From contig NW_024037074.1 in assembly GCF_015706575.1 (NCBI RefSeq), forward strand, positions 19,271,334 through 19,335,333: a stretch of DNA of 64,000 bases. Reading direction: 5' to 3'. The position numbers and the translations under genes are program-made. This DNA comes from Patiria miniata (Eukaryota; Echinodermata; Asteroidea; Valvatida; Asterinidae). Every line of letters begins with the position of its first letter. Positions within the stretch are counted from its first letter, which is position 1. Positions 1-10,268 of the stretch are shown in pieces. Below the pieces are notes generated by a model that saw only the letters and a list, made by a program, of their open reading frames with translations, made no database searches and was not told where the DNA came from.

Positions 1-644
1 CCATCTTATAAGGGTTCCCGCGGTCTGAAAAAAAAAAAGTAGAAAAGTCATTGAATTATATTTTTCATTTTTCAGACTTGGAAATTGTGAAAATAACAAA
101 AAAAATCATGGAAAACTTATGGAATTGTGCGAGGATCAATATTTAGTTTAAATTTTAAACTTTGTATGTTCATAATTAAGCAACGGAAATCTGATTTATA
201 TACCCGACAAAATGCGAAAAATGTCGCTGATACAAACATTTTGATTTCAATTTTTTGCCTGTGATATCCCCATTAAGAATGTGATAAAGAACTAAACAAG
301 TTTTACAGTTTTGGATCTGCATTTTTATGAAATAGGTCATGGATTTTCATTATTTGGTCGTGGAAAAGTCTTGGATGTTATTCAAACTATCTACCGTCGA
401 ACCCTGATAAGAAGAGCAGTGTTAATATACCATCCTGCTTATAACAAGCAAAATTTTAGGTGTTTTCCTTTGTTTTCCGTTACTGTTATAACAAGGTAAT
501 TTGTGAAGTACCAAGGACCTTGTTATAAAGGTGTTTGACTGTATTTCATTATCTCCATAGTGCAAAGCTCCAAGTCTCATTGATGTTATCTTCATCCTGA
601 CCCTTCATCTCGACCCTTCATTTCGCTCTCCCTTTCATGACCAG
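1..644. other. Intron sequence upstream of first visible exon
   Basis: AT-rich sequence without a convincing coding exon. It most likely belongs to the intron before the exon that starts at 645, because a pyrimidine-rich stretch at about 600-640 leads into the AG at 643-644. A 62-codon open frame at 311-499 has no splice signals and no recognisable motif, so I read it as chance. Confidence 0.5.
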
Positions 645-890
645 GTTCCCCACAGCTTCCCTCAGGCACCCCTCCCCCACCCGTCTCCACAACTCCACCC
701 GCCGTGCCCCTCCCCGAGCAGGCGGCAGTGCCAGACCCCACGGCGGACCCTGTAGAGGAGCCGGCCCCTGGGGGTGAGGCAGCAAGCACCCAGGAGGAGC
801 AAGCGAGAGTCGGCGAGGATCCAGAACCAGCCAAAGAGGGAGAGCAACCGCAGACGGACGAGGCACCGGCCGAAGAAAGCATGGACACCA
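645..890 (+). CDS. Internal coding exon of a PEST-rich protein (third from the end)
   Basis: This 246-base exon encodes 82 residues that are very rich in Pro, Glu, Ala, Ser and Thr. It contains an acidic stretch and the peptide EESMDTS near its end. A pyrimidine tract and AG at 643-644 precede it, and the donor GTGAGA at 891 follows. The frame enters and leaves in phase 1, and it joins in frame to the exons at 1545 and 4437, which is the main reason to trust it. AG dinucleotides at 654-655 and 664-665 are alternative acceptors. Its GC content is much higher than that of the flanks. The composition suggests a disordered tail of a nuclear or regulatory protein, but I do not recognise the family and no folded domain is visible. 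The gene starts outside the window. Confidence 0.8.
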
Positions 891-1544
891 GTGAGAACAG
901 ATTTCATTTGGGTTTCAAACAAAAAATCGGGGAAATAATATCAGGAGTGGATTTCAGTCTGAGAATAATGTGAAATCTGTATAGTAATATACTGAGTGCA
1001 TCTTAGAAATGCTCTTGGTCTGGTGATTGGGTAGTCTGAGTATCACTGGTTGTCCACGGAGCCCAGTCGCCGGTCTATCGTCCGATATATCTAAGCATGC
1101 AGATTTATGCGAGCCAACGCCTCACCCAATCGGAGTCGACTTTACTAAATCGTGACGGCATTTCATTCCCAAATCCGGACTAAATGTTTGATTGGTCAAT
1201 GCGAATACAGTGTTTTGTCATACAACAAAGGCCGGGCATCTATAAAACCTAGACAAGCTTGGCGCATATCCCGTAACATAATACAGAGCGCGTGACCACA
1301 GCCCTTGTTTGCTGTGTCTAGGTTATTTTTTATCCATGTCTATGACGCGACAACGGGTGAATGACCGAAGACCCGATATAGAAAGCGCCCGCCGATTGGT
1401 CAAAATCTGGAGGTCAAGAGGGGGTTGTCTTGCATAATTAATCAGCAAATCTGCTCACATATTCTATTACAGCGACTAGTGATTGGGCGGTACCTGTCAA
1501 AAAAAAAACAACGTATTAACCCCGGACCTGTTGGTTATTTTCAG
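891..1544 (+). other. Phase-1 intron with a dispersed repeat
   Basis: The intron lies between the exons at 645 and 1545. From about 1180 to 1490 it contains a sequence that recurs at about 20122-20290. Shared words include TTGATTGGTCAAT, ACCGAAGACC, GAGGTCAAGA and GTCTTG-TTGCATAAT. Confidence 0.6.
1180..1490. repeat. Dispersed repeat, copy 1 of 2 (pair with about 20122-20290)
   Basis: Shares ordered blocks with 20122-20290: a TTGATTGGTCAAT block, a CATACAACAA block, then ACCGAAGACC, the CCGATTGGTC/CTGAATGGTC block, GAGGTCAAGA and a TTGCATAAT-AATCTGCTC block. The copy at 20 kb is shorter in the middle. No coding capacity. An inverted-repeat element or a SINE remnant are both possible. Confidence 0.55.
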
Positions 1545-1703
1545 GTGAAGCGCCCAGCCAACCAGTCCCGCCTGTCCCCACCCAGTCAGCGGCTGCTCAG
1601 AACCCAGCTATCGTAGCCGCTGTGACCGGCACCTTGCCGCCCACGTCTGTCGGCAGTGATAGCACCCTCACCCAGAGCCCACTGCAAGATTCCAACAGTC
1701 AAG
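1545..1703 (+). CDS. Penultimate coding exon of the PEST-rich protein
   Basis: This 159-base exon encodes 53 residues rich in Ser, Thr, Pro, Ala and Gln. Recognisable pieces are SEAPSQPVPPVPTQSAAAQN near the start and LTQSPLQDSNSQ near the end. The acceptor is TTATTTTCAG, ending at 1544, and the donor is AAG before GTCAGA at 1704. It enters and leaves in phase 1, like the exon before it, so it could be skipped without breaking the frame. No domain, membrane segment or cysteine pattern is visible. The low-complexity make-up fits a disordered tail. Function is unknown. Confidence 0.8.
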
Positions 1704-1910
1704 GTCAGACGTCTGCGTCATCTATCCCTATTCATACTGATCCTTATGGCCAAGGCCCAATGTCATGTAGCTACTGAGGGGAGGGGGGGGGGGGGGACGC
1801 ACTGGGGTGGGGGAGGGGTGGGGGAGGGGGGTTGTCTTGACCCTGGATCACGATACCTTGAACTTAACATTTTCCTCCTCTTTTATTCCCAGTACCTGCT
1901 TACATGCCTG

Positions 1911-2010
1911 ATTAACCCTCCTATGCAAACTTATATTCTGTGCAAAATCGTCCTTTCAGTCAAAATCAATCAAGTGACTATTTTCAACAGTTTAGAGCTC
2001 CCTGCCTACA
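1911..2010 (+). mobile_element. Truncated type C TTAA element (left end only)
   Basis: Starts TTAACCCTCCTATGCAAAC and continues with the TTTCAGTCAAAATCAATCAA and GTGACT blocks seen in the full copies at 11022-11375 and 17063-17420, then stops matching. It lies inside the 2.7 kb intron of the PEST-rich gene. Confidence 0.6.
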
Positions 2011-3009
2011 CAAAGCGCGGGTAATTCAATTCAAATGCTCCATGCATGCAAGCACTGTGCGATCGGTATTCCCTGCCGTTCGTTTGGCGCAGTGTGACAT
2101 TGTCTCACAGCAATTTCCACTTGCATATTCTTTAAATTTGCAACTTTTCAAACTGCATCATTTTTCATAAACCGTTGTTAATGTTGGATGATTTACAGTC
2201 TTTTGTAGCAAACAGGGTATCAAAATGTAGCTAACAACATTCCCCTAAGGTCTATATAAATCACGTTAGCATAAGACGATCAGACTTAAAATTATGACCC
2301 CTCTAATGAGTGTGGACTTTCATTTTGCGATGTTTAGAAGCGTCTACCATGAAAATTACCAAATAGCTTCAGATGGTATCCAGCAAATGGTAAAAATAAA
2401 AAATAAAAACTCATCAGCATGTTCCTCACAGAGTACATTATTCACATTTATTCAAAATGTTAGTTAAACCTTCTACCATTAATAGTATTCCGTGAAATTT
2501 AGTCATACTTCAAACATTTACCGATGTAAATAAAAAAATTAAAATGGGAACAGGAAATTGCTTTGTGCCCAGAGGGAACCAAAGTAATAACTTTTTGCAA
2601 AAAAAAAAAAGTTACTTTCCGTGGTCATATCTTAGTGTACCGCAGACAGTTTATTGTCATTTGTTGACGTCTCGGTTGCGGTTGTATGGATACATTTAGG
2701 CAATAGACGCAAAATATAATACAAGCGGTGTAGTAAAACCGGTGACTACAGATGCACACAAAGAAATTAAACCAACAAAAGAGGGTAATTTGCAAACATA
2801 CCTGCCAAACTTTTTGAAGAAAAAAAAGTACACCCAGCAGCTGAAAAAAAAAGGCATTGACAGTCTCTGACGTTTCTGCCTCGGGCGAAACAATCATTCT
2901 TAGCTTGACATTTTTCCTTTTGAATAAGTCACATGTACTTCTTTTTTTTTTTTAACCCTGTCTGTATTTTTCGGGAGGCAGTCAAAGTGTCGGGGATGAA
3001 TAATTGGGT

Positions 3010-3210
3010 TTTGAGAATTCTGTGCATTCCTGGGTTCGATCCCTGGCGGGATTTCCCTCTCGCAGGTGTCGCTACAAATGTGTCAATTTTTGAGCCCAGG
3101 ATTAGCGACTTCTCTGGTTTCCTCTGTGGGAATACTTCAACCCACTTTGGTACATCAAGAAAGAGATTTCTTTCTTTTTTTAACAGAAAATTTGTAGTTT
3201 GGGGCCCAAG
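3010..3210 (+). repeat. Possible old tRNA-derived SINE remnant
   Basis: Contains a good RNA polymerase III B box, GGTTCGATCCC at 3033-3043, followed by a C/T-rich part (TCTCTGGTTTCCTCTG) that resembles the body of the SINE at 30197. No clear A box can be seen. The match is weak, so this is a tentative call. Confidence 0.3.
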
Positions 3211-3811
3211 GTGTTGTGTACTTTTTGGGGGAAAACATGTGTTGGCTTTTGTCACGGTTTGACAGAGTAATCTGAGATAAGATGAATGGTTGTGCTACGT
3301 GAGTAAAATTGTCAATGGAAGGCAAAAATCTGTTTGGTTCAACAATAACTTTAAGACTGTCTACGTGCCTGTTGGAAAAATTGAAGCCAAGTTCAAGGCA
3401 CTTAAGTTCGGAATTGAACTTTGGAGTTTTTGTGTCAAAAGAAGCGGAAATATTTGTAGGCCTTTGCAGTAACGTTTTAAATCGAGGGTGGAGAGAATAA
3501 TGTTACTGTCAGGCATTGTGAGATAAAAAAAATAATAAATTTGGCTTCGACCGATAACTCAGCCGATGGATCATCAAAGATTTGGGATATTTGCAGAACC
3601 ACTGACTTCAATGTACTTCCAATAAAATGTGATGTTTGGCAGGTCGTTTGTAAGCACTGCCTTATTCAGGGGCTCTTATGACAAGCTTTTCGCTACATGT
3701 ATCAGCATTGTGGGTTGCTTATCACCACAGTCCGTGCAAACTCTTTTCATTTTGCCCTGGTGTATGCTCAGAGGAGCGTTAAACCTGCGTTAACAATTAG
3801 TTCAGAGACTC

Positions 3812-3969
3812 TTCAATGGAGTACCGAAGTGAATACGTCACGCGCACAAAATGTGTGTGAAAGACATTAGCTCGTGATTCAGCCCGTGAACCAACACGCG
3901 CGCGTACTCCATTCGTTTGCGTTACACTTTCTGGTTCTAAATGACGTCACACTTCGGTACTCCATGGAG
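3812..3969. mobile_element. Short inverted-repeat element in intron
   Basis: The left arm at 3812-3842 and the right arm at 3942-3969 are inverted copies sharing the core ATGGAGTACCGAAGTG, each next to a CGTCA motif (TGACGTCA on the right). About 100 bases lie between the arms, with no coding capacity. This fits a non-autonomous DNA transposon of about 158 bp. I see no clear target duplication. Confidence 0.55.
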
Positions 3970-4436
3970 TTTAGCCATCAACAACATTGCTATGAGCAAG
4001 TCCGGTCACAAACTATAGTTAATCATAGTTTGACTAACTTCGCTCGAATGAAGGACGGTTGGACTACTCTAGTCAACTACCTGGATCCAGAGCTTGGGCA
4101 ATGGTTACATTGCTGGTTACCCATAGCTGCGGGGTATTGTAAAGCACAACGGGGAACCAGGACTTTTGACCGTCGTTTTGACTAGAGGCGTTCGTGCATT
4201 GCTATTAGTGCGCAGGCGTAGGTCACGTCACAAATCAACCACTAGTCGACTAATGGTCCTCGTCCGAACGTGCTCCTAGGTTATAGCGTGGTGGTTACAT
4301 ACGGAGCGCCCTTGTGGAGGAACCAAGACTTGCACTCCGTGAGGGCGCTCTTTGCAAGGGGTCTGTTAATATTGTTCATTGCCACATTCAAACCTGGTTA
4401 AAAGTATTGAGCATCGTTATTCTGGTTCATCCACAG

Positions 4437-4549
4437 ACGGTGCGGGCAGCCTTGCCGAGAGTCGGCCGGAGAGTATGGGCAGCGAAGGCCTGAGTAACCA
4501 GTCAGCGAGTAACCAGTCCCCTCCCAGTACGGCATCCCCCGCCTCCTAA
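4437..4549 (+). CDS. Last coding exon of the PEST-rich protein, with stop
   Basis: The acceptor CCACAG ends at 4436. The exon completes a split Asp codon and adds 36 residues, finishing SNQSPPSTASPAS before TAA at 4547-4549. The segment is dominated by Ser, Asn, Gln and Pro and contains the near-repeat LSNQSASNQS. The phase-1 entry matches the donor at 1703 across a 2.7 kb intron, and clear 3' processing signals lie downstream, so this is a well-supported 3' end of a gene. Together the three visible exons give a C-terminal tail of about 172 residues. The protein's identity is not recognisable from this tail. Confidence 0.82.
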
Positions 4550-4935
4550 TGGAACGGGCCAACCTCATCAGTGATTAGCAGTGCTGTTATCGATGTGCTT
4601 GTAATGGAATCACAAGTCTGGTCGTAAAAAAAATTCACAAGTAATTCACAAGTCCAGTCACAAATACCAGGTGATGGACAAGAACAAAGCAATGCCTTCG
4701 TCACAGTTTAATGAATAGCTTGTGAGTTGACTTGGGCCTGAATGGTTTGTGGTATGCTTGCTAATCCCTGCTTTCAAACATTTGTGTTATCAAAGGCCAG
4801 AACCCTTGCGTCATATTTATATTGGAAGCAAGTTTGTTTTCCTTAAATGTTGTTTTGTTTCCTATGTTCTAGTTTTTTTTTGGGGGGGGGTAGTTATTTG
4901 ATTTTTTCATGTAAATAAAGTCTATTGTGTCTTTA
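4550..4935 (+). other. 3' untranslated region of the PEST-rich gene
   Basis: AT-rich sequence after the stop codon, running to a canonical AATAAA at 4914-4919 followed by a T/GT-rich stretch (TCTATTGTGTCTTTATC). Two further AATAAA words, at 5177-5182 and 5195-5200, could give a longer isoform ending near 5220. The end coordinate is estimated as about 15 bases after the first signal. Confidence 0.6.
4914..4919 (+). terminator. Poly(A) signal AATAAA
   Basis: Canonical hexamer 365 bases after the stop of the PEST-rich gene, followed by a T/GT-rich element. Secondary AATAAA copies are at 5177 and 5195. Confidence 0.6.
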
Positions 4936-5229
4936 TCTTTAAATAGATGTAAAAACCTCAATTTTTTGGTCCCTGCTCGGTTAAAATTAAGAAATGATCT
5001 TTAAAAATAAGAGGGTAAAACAACGCTAGTCGGTTACTTTTTTAGTATTTGTTCATGTTTGGTAAAATGTCCCACATTTTCTACTCAAGTCTCCAAGTCT
5101 TTTTCTACAATTTGGTTCAAGGCTAAACAATGTATTTGTGTAAATAGTATCCCATAGTATTACTCCGTATTATTTAAATAAATCCTGCTGTCAGAATAAA
5201 ATAAGTGTCTTTGAATTGAGAACTAAATT

Positions 5230-7477
5230 GGCATTAACTGGCATTGCAATTCTCTGAAATGTTTAGGTTTAGGGGGTATCTTTTTTTTGGGGGGGGGGGT
5301 TCTATATCCCAAGGCCAAATTTACCCATTGGCTTTTACATGGAATATTGTTAGGAAGCCTTTTACTGTGCAGTCATTGGCTGGCTTCTGCGAACCGTGAT
5401 GTCATCAAAGTTCATTCAAGTTCATACACACATTGTGACCAACCATTGACGCGTGAAGCATACGTTCATTAAACGACGCCTACGGTCTTCGCGACAATGT
5501 ACTTTTGGAATGCTCTGAAAATGTCAGTGATACACAACTCCCGCTTTTCAAATATGTGCACGTTTGTAACAAATTCGCAACCCCAATGTCGTCAACTTTT
5601 TATTTTTTTTCAAGACCACCCGGTTCAAGTGACGTATTTTGTGTCTGGGTCGTACTGCATCAACACATAACGTCTGTGCCGTGATAAGTGGCCACATGGG
5701 AGTATTTTGACGAAAACGTGGGCCGAATAATGAAGAAAAGAAAAGAAAGCTGTCCAAGCAAAAAAAAATTGGACAGTTTGCAAGTGTCTCACCCTGAACA
5801 GGTGCGGATTTTGTGCGTAGGCGCGAGCCAGAAGTGCAGCTGGCCTGGTGACTGGCTCCAATTTTGCTGTTAGCAACATGGCTAAACATACCAGGCGGAC
5901 ACCTGTGAAGTGTTGGCGACTGGCATAGGCTCAGTGTCATAGACACTTTTACTGATAGCTGCCAGAACAGAATATGAACTTGTGAAGGTTGATGTGTCGC
6001 TGCATTGTGAGACTGTTGGCGCTGCTCGAAAAATACCCGTTCGTTGCACAAACTGTCCAAGGATGCAACGTGCAGCATACCTTCACTGCACACTTCCGAA
6101 TCGGCTACCTGGACAAGCCCTTGAAAAAGAAGCCCAAGTCAATGTTTCACAGTTGTGGTATATCGTAGCAATGGACGCATACGTGCATTTATTACATGTA
6201 CACAATAACTTCCAAGTGAATAAAGCCCATTTTGTGATAGAAAAGGAAACTGGATTTGTGTGTGGCTTTAATATCCGTAACTGAAAGTGTGAAAACTGAA
6301 GTTGGGAGGGGTAAGATTAGAAATAGAAGTTGTCGAAATTATTGTATTCCAAGATTTCATTAGAAACTTAACTTTTATGTACATGTGGAAAATTGTGATC
6401 ATCCAGCAAACTATTTCCCACCCAGAAACAAATTGACCAAAATGCTTGTCTTGTTTATTTGTATCTCCCGTTTGTTGTCCAAACCAAATTATTTGGGTAA
6501 GGCCCTTAATTGACCAGTAGAAGGGGCTGTTAAAGGATACATTGGGGGGGGGAGTGTAAAAAGAAAAAGTGGGATTCACTTTGAAGTAAATTATATGTTC
6601 AGTAAACCTGCTTATAATCATGGTTACTCCCACTGAAGTCAACTTTATAATGGCTTCATTTTAAGTCTATTGAGCTCAGTTATTGGCCCTTTAAATAAAC
6701 GTCCCTCCCCCCCCCCCCCCCCCCCCCACCTCCCTCAACAGAAACCCCTTTTGTTTAGCGCGATAAAATTCTCGGAAAACGCAGTCGGCTCCGCAAAATG
6801 TGGTTGTAGGCACCCTACCCACTATGAGTCAATTTATCAAGAAACGCTGGGTACTGCATTTGGACTGTTCTAACTCGTTCATGCGTACCCCGGATCCGCC
6901 ACCACTCATCATGACGCAAATTTCCTCTTAAAACGGACAAAAAGTGAGAAATGTGTGATGACGGGGCGCCCGGGCCGGGGGAGCCATAGACATAAAGGGG
7001 GAAGCTAATTCAGTTAAGAGTGAGTGCGCCACCTTTGTCAGAAAGTTTCAATGTTGGACTATTCCACTTCGAGGGGTGGTTTCAAAATTATTCATTTAAC
7101 ATCACTATAAAAGACCATTCGAGGTACCGTTTCGGTTTAATACAAATTCCCACAAAGTAGCTTATATTGAAAAGGAGGTAAATGTTTTCATTTAACAGAG
7201 TAAATCTTCGCTCATTTTCCTTCTTTTTTGGAAGGAATTATTAGAAATTCACCCTTCTTGTTATTTGGAATAGTACGCTGGCCATTTAATTTCTTTCGTG
7301 ACGCACGTGGCTTTTTGACAGGTTTGGTTCGCGAAGTAATTACGAAAACTGTCACTGACAACATTTCTTGACATAAAATATTTTTACAGCCATTGTGCGG
7401 TATATGGAAGTTTAAAAAAAAAGAAGAGTATAGTGTCCTGTTGTCGAGCATCCATCCAGCTAGAAATTTAGCTGAAA
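5230..7477. other. Intergenic stretch, no gene recognised
   Basis: Downstream of the PEST-rich gene. It contains a G run at about 5289-5300, a run of 21 C at 6707-6727 and a GC-richer patch at about 6860-7030. Long open frames exist on both strands at 5548-6290, the longest 181 codons on minus, but they overlap each other, lack splice or domain evidence and look like chance frames in GC-richer DNA. The GC patch could be a promoter for the candidate exons at 7511 onward, but no core promoter motif settles this. Confidence 0.4.
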
Positions 7478-7510
7478 ATGCACGTGTGAAGACGACATGA
7501 TTGTTCTCAG

Positions 7511-7639
7511 GCCGGATCCGGATCTTGTGGAAGTGATGACTCCACCGAACTTTCCTCGATTCCTCAAGTTAAAGCTGCTTATTTCGACCCAATTTTACAA
7601 CTTCTAGATGGAGGATTTGTTAATTGCAGTCACTCTTCG
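7511..7639 (+). CDS. Candidate exon, unknown protein
   Basis: A 129-base open segment of 43 codons between TTGTTCTCAG, ending at 7510, and a strong donor, TCG before GTAAGT at 7640. It reads in phase 0 at both ends and encodes a mildly acidic stretch that includes SIPQVKAAYFDPILQLLDGG. An ATG at 7478 in the same frame meets a stop almost at once, so a spliced upstream exon would be needed, and none was found. The frame joins to 7732 and then to 9295 and 11599, which gives modest support. I do not recognise the family. It could also be untranslated exon or chance. Confidence 0.35.
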
Positions 7640-7731
7640 GTAAGTCACGCGTGTTCTCATTCCACATTATTTTATTTTACTATTTGCTAAGTTTTTTATT
7701 GTATTGTTTTTGTTTTTATGTCCCTGGACAG

Positions 7732-7774
7732 AACGAATGTCGTATCCAGACGCCACTTCTTTGGTGCAATGGTG
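7732..7774 (+). CDS. Candidate small exon, unknown protein
   Basis: Follows a long T-rich tract ending in CCCTGGACAG at 7731, an excellent acceptor. It is open in phase 0 and encodes NECRIQTPLLWCNG. Possible donors are GTGGTG at 7772 or GTGTAC at 7775, and both leave phase 1, the phase needed at 9295. The intron before it would be only 92 bases, short for this window. Two cysteines in 14 residues hint at an extracellular module, but there is no family match. Confidence 0.28.
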
Positions 7775-8227
7775 GTGTACAAGGCCAGTTGCATGCATTT
7801 TCAAAGTATTTTCTAACAAAATTGGAAATGTTTCTCATTCCCATATACATGCCTTTTCAACAATTTTGCAGTGACTGACCTTCTTTTGAAATAATATGTG
7901 ATGAAAAAGTGGTGTCGGGATGCAACATTCTTTCCAAGATTTGAAATGTTTCTCAGTCCCAGTTCTTGTTTTCAATAATTTGATTTGGTACATGGTTGCC
8001 AAATGGAGTAATTGCGTAGTGTAGAACCCCTGTTTCATATAAGACAATGAACAGACACTTTTATGACTTAGGCCCTATTTGGCAATGATTATAGGCAAGA
8101 AAAGTCACTTTATGTGTTTTAAATCATCTTCTAAATAGTTGGATAAGATAACCATTGACAGGTAGCTTAATTTTGTGGAAAGAGGGCAGGGTTCTGATTT
8201 CTGAACTCGTAAAACATTAGAGGTGTC

Positions 8228-8301
8228 TAGCTGGAGTTACCCAGCCCTAAATTTTATCACAACCCAATGATGTATTATTTAGGGCTGGGTAACTCCAGCT
8301 A
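8228..8301. mobile_element. 74 bp miniature inverted-repeat element with 9 bp target duplication
   Basis: Two perfect 25 bp inverted ends (TAGCTGGAGTTACCCAGCCC at the outer part of the left arm, 8228-8252; mirror arm 8277-8301) enclose 24 bases. The sequence AGAGGTGTC occurs directly on both sides (8219-8227 and 8302-8310), a clear 9 bp target-site duplication. The whole element can fold into one hairpin. Perfect arms and an intact duplication suggest a recent insertion. A 9 bp duplication fits Mutator-like families, but the termini alone do not assign it. Confidence 0.85.
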
Positions 8302-8339
8302 AGAGGTGTCATAAACTACACGATTACCGCCAAATGTCA

Positions 8340-8795
8340 TGAAGGCAGTGGATATTTTGCTGTGACTGGTAATATATACCTCCTATTTGACATTAGTGTG
8401 CTCTGAGAACCCGTGTCAGTAGTTTCGATGGAAACACTGCAAGACACTAAGGTTCTCGGACTTATCCCAACTATAAATTTGGAGAAGAAAAATAGCTGAT
8501 GAAAAATGGGCATTGGTGGATTCGAACCAGAGATCTTTTGATCCATAGCTAATCTCACTATCCACTAGACTACCTTGGCAGCTTGATGACAGCCTTTAAA
8601 AAAAAAAAAGTTTGAATGTACCATAACAAAACAAGTTGACTTTAGAAGTAGCAACACTAGCGTGACGTCATTTTCATTACTCATGAATAAACATAACTTG
8701 CCAATCGAAACAGCCAATCACAAAAACTCACGGCAAAATAGTGTCAGGAGGTATATATTTGCCGGTCATGGCAAAATATCCACTGCCCAAAGAGA
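8340..8795. repeat. Element with about 50 bp inverted arms around a tRNA-like segment
   Basis: The arm at about 8344-8394 (GGCAGTGGATATTTTGC, then TATATACCTCC) is repeated inverted at about 8741-8793. The enclosed 350 bases hold a tRNA-like stretch on the minus strand. This could be a composite of a SINE and an inverted-repeat element, or two head-to-head copies of one repeat. Confidence 0.55.
8515..8580 (-). repeat. tRNA-like head of a SINE
   Basis: Read on the minus strand it begins TGCCAAGGTAGTCTAGTGG, giving an A-box-like TAGTCTAGTGG, and it has a perfect B box GGTTCGAATCC (8518-8528). The anticodon arm does not fold into a clean stem and the acceptor ends do not pair well, so it is more likely a SINE head or tRNA relic than a working tRNA gene. 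Confidence 0.5.
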
Positions 8796-9294
8796 TGTGG
8801 ATAGCGATGAATTAATGTCCCGAGTTATTGGGCAGAAATTACTTACTCAAATTTAAATAGAAACGCACAGTGAAAATGACAAAATGTCAGATTAAAAACA
8901 CACACACAAAAATTGGTAACCTACGGTTTGGCGCCCCCCCCCCCAAAAAAAATTATTGAAGAAAATCAGCTACGGTCTACTTGCCGTGTATTGTAACCAA
9001 TATAGGTTTGGCGCCAAGTTATTCACAGCAAAGTCTATCAGCTACAACTAACCCGACATGTATGGAATCTTTATTCCCCCCACCCCCCTCTGAAAAAAAT
9101 ATCAAACAAAATGAACTTCAGTAAACTCCTGGCAGGCCGGATATTCCTGATGTAACATTTTCACATCCCTTGTATAAAAAAAGCTTCCGTTTTCGTCTCA
9201 ATTTCCACAGACTCTTTTAACTTCTTGCAACCTGAAACCGTTGTCATTGTGTAGTTTAATACCTTTGGTCTTTAGCCGCTATGGAATTCTCCAG

Positions 9295-9405
9295 GCAGTT
9301 CAGATGTGAACTTGATACAGTTCAGTCTGGGGGAAAGCGACACCGATGATGTTGATATTAGTCGAGGGGAACTGTTGGGCTCTGGTCCATGTGTTTCAAT
9401 AATGG
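9295..9405 (+). CDS. Candidate exon, unknown acidic peptide
   Basis: A 111-base segment between ATTCTCCAG, ending at 9294, and the donor GTAATT at 9406, open in phase 1 at both ends. It encodes an acidic peptide including LGESDTDDVDISRGELLGSG. It is compatible in frame with 7732 upstream and 11599 downstream. There is no stop in the frame used, while the other two frames contain stops. The family is not recognised. Confidence 0.35.
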
Positions 9406-9706
9406 GTAATTTGGTAGGCGCGCTGGGGCGATAACGAAGTAGTGATATCTGCTTTAGGATAAATCGGGACTGAAGTGAATATCTTGAATGTTACAGTTTG
9501 CAAACGGTTGTCTGAGATAAAATAAATGGGTACGTGACTTTTGTTTGCAGCAACTGTGCATATTGTATTGAAAATTGTCTGTAATATCTTCAGGAAAGAA
9601 GGAAGTACTTTGACCCCACTCTAGCGCCCAAAATGGAGACGAAACCATATCATACAAGCGGGAGATGTATTTACTCATTTAGGTGAAAATTCTGTCTCTG
9701 AAGTGA

Positions 9707-10268
9707 TTAAAGGGTCGTGCAGTGTATTTTTTAATGCAGTCCTTGAAAATGCACCTTTGTATCCCATTTAACCTTATTTTTAAGTTTTGTTTTGCCATTT
9801 TCGAGGGTATTTAGTGCCTTTTTATTTTTATGATAGTGCAAATGTCCATATTCATGAGCAAAAGCGTGATGTCATGTAAGGCAGGACGCTCACTGTTACA
9901 GCTATTTCAGCACCAAATGTTGCCAGATTTTGGAGATTTTGTTGTCATAACTTTTCTTTTCTTTGGTGATTTATTGTTGTGTCATTACATGGCAACTAAG
10001 CCAGTGAGCCAGCTTTTCTCACAAACGTTTTCAATGAATATTTGGGTTCACAATTTAAACAGAAAACACCCATGCTGAACTTGTCTTTCCGAAATGACAT
10101 CACAGCAACAGCACCCCCAGTTGTCTGGAAAAGCGTGGGAAATGTTTAATGTTTAAAGAATAAAATAAAATTAACCGAAATTGGGCATGTCCAATAGTTT
10201 CATACAATTAAGAGGAGTAGAAAGTTGCACAAAACTCATAAGAAAATTTCCTTTCATGTACCCTTTAA
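9707..10268. mobile_element. Type B TTAA element, copy 1
   Basis: A 562 bp non-coding repeat with ends TTAAAGGGT and ACCCTTTAA (short inverted termini). Its body matches 32436-32974 along the full length. Shared blocks include TTGAAAATGCACCTTTGT, CATATTCATGAGCAAAA, GTTACAGCTATTT, TTCTCACAAA and CAACAGCACCC. TTAA at each end fits piggyBac-like target duplication. No transposase frame is present, so it is non-autonomous. Confidence 0.7.

Noticed and set aside
5548-6290. Overlapping long frames on both strands (181 codons on minus)
   Set aside because: No domain, no splice signals and frames open on both strands at once, as expected by chance in GC-richer DNA.
8515-8580. Working tRNA gene
   Set aside because: A and B boxes are present but the anticodon and acceptor stems do not pair cleanly; better explained as a SINE head.
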